Assembly: GCA_964247055.1 (NCBI GenBank)
Contig: OZ176056.1
Span: 5,208,001 to 5,272,000 of the forward strand
Direction: 5' to 3'
Source of the DNA: Paragordius varius
Taxonomy: Eukaryota > Nematomorpha
DNA length: 64,000 nucleotides
Shown: piece by piece, positions 59,537 to 64,000 of the stretch
Position numbering within the stretch: position 1 is the first letter of the stretch
Layout: each line of letters begins with the position of its first letter
Made by a program: the position numbers and the translations under genes
The notes under the pieces: generated by a model
Told to the model about the DNA's origin: nothing
The model's database searches: none
What the model saw: only the letters and a program-made list of their open reading frames with translations

Positions 59537-59980
59537 CTGGAGATTTTGAAATACATAATATATAATTAATATAAGTTAAATTATATTGCTAAATCGGTCA
59601 TAAATGTAGTTTTTATAATTTTAATACAACCCACTATATCTCTCAATCGGAAAATATATAATAACTCAAAATTATTTTTTTTAGTCGGCTATTTTTGACG
59701 AAAAATTTCGTATTAGCTTTTACAGCAAGCACGGAAATTTTTATTAAAGAAGCAATATTTTTTGATTACATCAAGGCTATAAATGGTTAGGAGATCGCAT
59801 GCGTATGGACTGCGTTTTTAATATCTCTATGTAGAGCAGTTCCTTAATATTAAACCATATTTTTAAAATATAAAAATACATTTAAATATCTTTTAGAAAA
59901 TTAGCTATTTTTACATAATATATTAATAAACCATTGATAAAATATTTAAACCTTTTGTCATTATGTAATATATATAATAC

Positions 59981-60070
59981 CAGTTGCAGTGCTTTTGTCT
60001 TTAAGCTCACCACTGGATTCTGTGCTATGGTTATCTGCACCACTGGATTCTCTCTTATTTTCTTTTGACA
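59981..60070 (-). CDS. Candidate exon B, unit 6
   Basis: TTTAG|TG...ACTG|GTATTA, 90 nt. It encodes SKENKRESSGADNHSTESSG, then ELKDKSTAT. A 3-bp deletion replaces Glu-Pro by Ala and keeps the frame. It shares the DNHST variant with unit 3. Confidence 0.4.
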
Positions 60071-60102
60071 CTAAAGCAATTATTTTTGAATGAAGTCTTA
60101 AA

Positions 60103-60405
60103 TAATTCAAATTCACCCTTAAACAATTCAAATTTTCCTTTAAACAATTTAGATTTATTATCAAACAATTTGATTTCACCAACAACAAATTCACCCTAAT
60201 AATTAATTATGTTTTTTCTGGCTAATATAATTCATCATTAATATGAATTATATTTTTATGGCTTAGTTTATTATTTTATCCGTATTATGTCAATTACAAA
60301 CAAAATTTCATTTTTTAAAAATATAAAAAAAATTAGTTAATTTTTAAACTTTAAAAGATGATTTATTTTAGGGCGAATTTGAATTGGGTGAATTTGAATT
60401 AGGAC
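60103..60405. mobile_element. 21-bp-repeat foldback element, array unit 6
   Basis: Same truncated start and sequence as the copy at 52040, differing at few positions. Confidence 0.6.
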
Positions 60406-60719
60406 CTGCCTCTAAGTATTCAATTAAGCAATTACGCATATTTAAGATAAATAGGTCGTTAAATATTTTTGTATATTTGTATACTTTTTGATGAGAAAAC
60501 ACCCGATTCGACATGTTAAAATTGAAGAAAATAATTAAAAACAAAACATAAAACTGTGTCTTGTTTACGTTATAAAGATGATAGGATGTGATTGGTAATA
60601 AATACAAATTTTTACCAAATAATAATATGAAATTGTCTAAAAACTTTTCTATTAGCTCACATTTAAATAACTAAATACTTGTGTGCAAAATTTAATGAAA
60701 TTTCTTTTAGGATAGCTTA

Positions 60720-61815
60720 CACTGGACAACAAATTTTTCTGCCACTCGAGTTTTTTGCATTTTCTGATATTTAGTATCATATTAAGAGTAAATCTGAAAT
60801 AAAAATAACTCGTTGGAAGAATTTTTTTATAATTTTATTTTTTTGATTATGCGCCCTCTTTATCAAAATTTTACTAAAAAATATTTTTCTTTGAAAATAT
60901 ACAAGTAATGACCATTTGTAATATATCATACGAAAGAGTAATAAAAACTCTATAAAATGCATACTAATATGTATTATCAGTTAATATTGGACACAAAAAG
61001 CGACAAACGCGCGAAGCGAGAGCATTTTTTTTAATTATTATATTTTTAATAGGATGATAGCTCGAACTTTGTTTAGATAGTGATGAATGTCCAAAAAAGA
61101 TAACACAAGAAAGTTTTGATTAAAACATTTTTTATTGCTTCACTCAAAACAGCCATTTTTAAGTTTTTTGTTTTTTAAAAATTACCCTCTCATCAATATA
61201 AATTTATTTTATTTACGAGGCTGATAATTTCGAAATTTTAAAGATAAAAACAAAGTTTAGGTATTTTTTATCTTTTATAGCCATTATGTAATAAATTTAG
61301 AGTTATAACTATGCAATCTAGTATCCACTAGGTAAAATATTTATTATAATAATAATTTTTATTAAAAAAGCAAACCAAAAGCTTTTTCAAAACATTTTTT
61401 TTAAATTAAATACTAATATAACCCTAATAATTATATTAAAATAATTAATATGATTTTCAAATTAGTTTGTTTGTGAAAATCTTGATTTATTTAAGGATTG
61501 AAAATTCCGATCATTTAAATCCAAATAACTTTTACATTCGATTGATTTAAATGACTTACTACCATTTAAAAGATGCAGTTTTTTGCGCTCTTTCGAATGA
61601 TATAAAATACATGGCTTCATATCTAACACTTTTAATTTTCGAAATTTTGAGTTTAATGTTAAATCGGGGCCAAAAATTATCGATAAACTCTAATATATAA
61701 AAATTGCATGCTAGACCAATTTTCTTTTCAGATATAATAATTATGTACTTTAATGAAATAAATTTTGAATTTACAAGAATGGCAGTTAAAAAAAGTTAAA
61801 ATTTGTTGTCTAGTG
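60720..61815. mobile_element. CACTA-like non-autonomous DNA transposon, complete
   Basis: Terminal inverted repeats CACTGGACAACAAATTTT and (inverted) CACTAGACAACAAATTTT, with a 3-bp TTA duplication (60717-60719, 61816-61818). The empty site GATAGCTTATAACCAGCAAA is seen at the equivalent place in other units. CACTA/G ends plus 3-bp duplication fit the EnSpm/CACTA superfamily. No transposase. The subterminal CGAAAGAG motif occurs in both orientations. Confidence 0.75.
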
Positions 61816-63360
61816 TTATAACCAGCAAATTCATTTTCCGCAAATTTTATTTGTTTACCACCTGGTTTTTAAAAATTTAAACGAAACGTGATTAAGGATA
61901 ATTAAACAATAATCTTGACTAATAAAATTGTTACCTTTTTATAGACATTTACAATTTATAAATAGCGTAAATCGTGTTTTTTCTTTATCATACACAATTT
62001 TTTTTTATAAAATTATTAAAATATTTTATTTATTTACTGACAAAATTCATTTTTGAGATCTCAATATTCATATTATATAACTTGCATAAGGTAAATTAAT
62101 TAAATAGTATTTGTATATTTGACATCTGGTTTAAGAGTGTATAATAAATATACTATTGTCTTTTGAAATACATGATCATCAATTATATTAAAATACAAAA
62201 CAGAAGTAAAGATGTACTATCCAACAATCCTCACTCAAAGTGACAAGTTTGTTTAAAATGATATTTAGATTTGGATATATACGGAATATTAATTGATATC
62301 CAGTACTTGTAAATCCTAGTTTGTATTTATTTTACTTTGTAAATTCTCGCTCATGAAAGATTCCAAAAAGCAACAGTTATATCACTCATAAACCAGATGA
62401 AAAACAGTTAAAAAAATATACAATATTATATTAATCTTATATTGGTTAATATTACCTATCTTTACTGTATAAAATATGTTAAAATTTAAAGAGTGAGTTT
62501 AGCAAGAAAAATGATTCTAATAAAGTTTTATAACAATTGTTTATTTATTAAGTATGTAAAAACACGATTTTTGTAATGTGTTCTCTAATATATATTATAA
62601 TAATTCTTAATATCTCAAGTTTTATCATAAATCTTTAAGTAGCATTATTTTTCACTTTTTGTCCAATTTTAATTTTCTATTAATACTTCAAAAACTAGGT
62701 ATCTGGCAATAAATTTTATTATCTTTTGAAAATATTGGTTAAAATAACCCTCTTTTTTACACACAATGTAATATTTTTTCTTAACTAATTTATTATATAA
62801 ACTCTAAAGTAACCATCTCAAAAATATTATTATATAATATGTGGTGACCATAAATTATTACATATTTCCAGATTGTATATCATAATTTTGTGTTTAAAAT
62901 AAAAATCGCATTTAAAAGATAAAATTTGAAGCTATTTTAAATTATTTAGGTATGGTAATCATGTATCAGATATTACATCAAAATAAATTTAATTCAAAAA
63001 AATGATTAATATTTCATTATCCGAAACTTCTCAAAATTCAAATATAAAGTAGCCTACTAAACATTATGAGTTTAGAGCTGCACCGCTAATGATTCCTACA
63101 AATTTTAACATAATTAATGCGCCGTCAAAATTCAATGTGTAATTTGGCGATATAAAAGTTTCTAAGTATTATTTAATATAGAATGTTTTTTGAATTTAAA
63201 ATATATTAGATAAAAGTAGTGCCTCCACATATCTCTAATGATAAATAGTAAAAACTCTACGCCTAATACACTGTAATTATTGATGATTTTAGTTGCAATC
63301 CTTTTTTTAAAGAAAATTTGTTAAAAGATCATGGCAAATAAATCAATTAAAAAAACTAAC

Positions 63361-63420
63361 CAATGATAGTATTTGATTTTCCACTTTCTCTAGATTCCAT
63401 CCCAGATCCGTTTGTTACTT
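63361..63420 (-). CDS. Candidate exon A, unit 7 (most diverged)
   Basis: CTTCAG|AA...TTG|GTTAGT on the minus strand, 60 nt, encoding VTNGSGMESRESGKSNTII. Compared with the other copies it lacks exactly one codon (Asp) and keeps both splice sites, although the flanking sequence is heavily diverged. The best single piece of evidence that exon A is coding. Confidence 0.45.
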
Positions 63421-64000
63421 CTGAAGATTCTAAAATACATAATATATAATTAATATTCATAAATTAAATTATAAAATCGGTGATTAATGTGGTTTTTATA
63501 ATTTTCATACAACATATGAGATCTCTCAATTGGAAAATATAGAACAACTCAAAATAATTTTTGGTAATCGGCTATTGTTGAGAATATTTTGTATAACCTT
63601 TCAGAACAAGTAAGTAAAGTGTGTGAACAATCAGATTTTTTTTGAAAATAATCCAAATTTGAAAAAAAAATTAATAAATTGGCTACTTTTGTTGAAAAAG
63701 CTTTCATATATATATATATATATGAAGTAAAGTGTAATGATCCATCAGATTGAAATAATAAAAAATATTATAATCAAATTTTATATTTTAATATAATTAA
63801 ACTTTCATCAAAATATAATTATATGAAGTAAAATTTAAAAGTCATTTTTTATATTCAAGCAAACTTTACAATTGATGGTTATAATCAATTTTTTGAAAGA
63901 GAATCTTATGTTATTTGTTTTATAAACGGTGTTTGACATTATTGTCATCTAAGTTTACTGTAAAATTAATTTTTTGGATTTGGACACTACTGCTCTTATT
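63421..64000. other. Right margin of the array and flanking AT-rich DNA
   Basis: Homology to the units continues with strong divergence to about 63,620 (TCTCTCAATTGGAAAATATA, AATCGGCTATTGTTGA) and then stops. Exon B is not recognisable here. A TA run lies near 63706-63722. Confidence 0.5.

Larger units (their letters stand above)
45482..63620. repeat. Tandem array of ~2.5-kb units
   Basis: Head-to-tail units with homologous positions at 46363, 48884, 51405, 53893, 56373, 59474 and 63361. The steps are 2521, 2521, 2488, 2480, 3101 and 3887 bp, and the last two are lengthened by insertions. Unit order on the plus strand: palindromic element (~1.0 kb), unique block with candidate exon A, conserved hairpin block, candidate exon B, 21-bp-repeat foldback element, spacer. 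The first three units are nearly identical, the next three are more diverged, and the last is the most diverged and lacks a recognisable exon B. The first unit lacks the left palindrome arm. Confidence 0.9.

Overview
The window is AT-rich eukaryotic DNA. One interrupted host gene is recognisable, and most of the rest is nested mobile elements and a tandem array. The host gene, the RTE-type LINEs, the Mag-like Ty3/gypsy element and the DNA transposons (hAT, Harbinger, CACTA-like, Helitron) together suggest an AT-rich animal genome. I cannot name the species. No rRNA, tRNA, bacterial operon or CRISPR array was seen.

Region 1-6.4 kb: AT-rich sequence with a 62-bp tandem duplication, three diverged ~100-bp repeats, a CACTA-like fragment and a small inverted-repeat element. 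Region 6.4-27.1 kb: a CSTF3 (CstF-77, suppressor of forked) orthologue on the + strand. I rebuilt 20 exons encoding about 726 residues, against 717 in human. All junctions are GT-AG and every phase agrees. The first exon is short and far upstream. Intron 1 (6.0 kb) and intron 5 (7.9 kb) carry the transposons. Intron 5 holds a broken LINE that was itself split by a complete-looking Ty3/gypsy element. A polyadenylation signal lies 46 bp after the stop codon.

Region 27.6-30.3 kb: a PIF/Harbinger element with 18-bp terminal repeats and a decayed transposase. Region 31.1-40.7 kb: a ~1.24-kb palindromic element split by an 8.35-kb hAT-ended insertion. That insertion holds Helitron 3' end-like structures, a decayed Helitron Rep region, an 819-bp inverted-repeat element, a nearly intact RTE LINE and a ~300-bp degenerate repeat module. 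The same module returns at 40.7-42.5 kb, followed by two more palindromic copies.

Region 45.5-63.6 kb: a head-to-tail array of ~2.5-kb units. Each unit combines a palindromic element, a foldback element built of 21-bp repeats, and unique sequence. On the minus strand each unit carries two small candidate exons, B (93 nt) and A (63 nt), with canonical splice sites and symmetric phase-1 ends. Joined, they would give a 52-residue Ser/Glu/Lys/Thr-rich repeat. Exon-length changes among copies are in threes, and several substitutions are synonymous. This possible repeat-exon gene, which would start beyond the right edge, is the most interesting feature and is an inference. Two units carry clean transposon insertions that are absent from their sisters.
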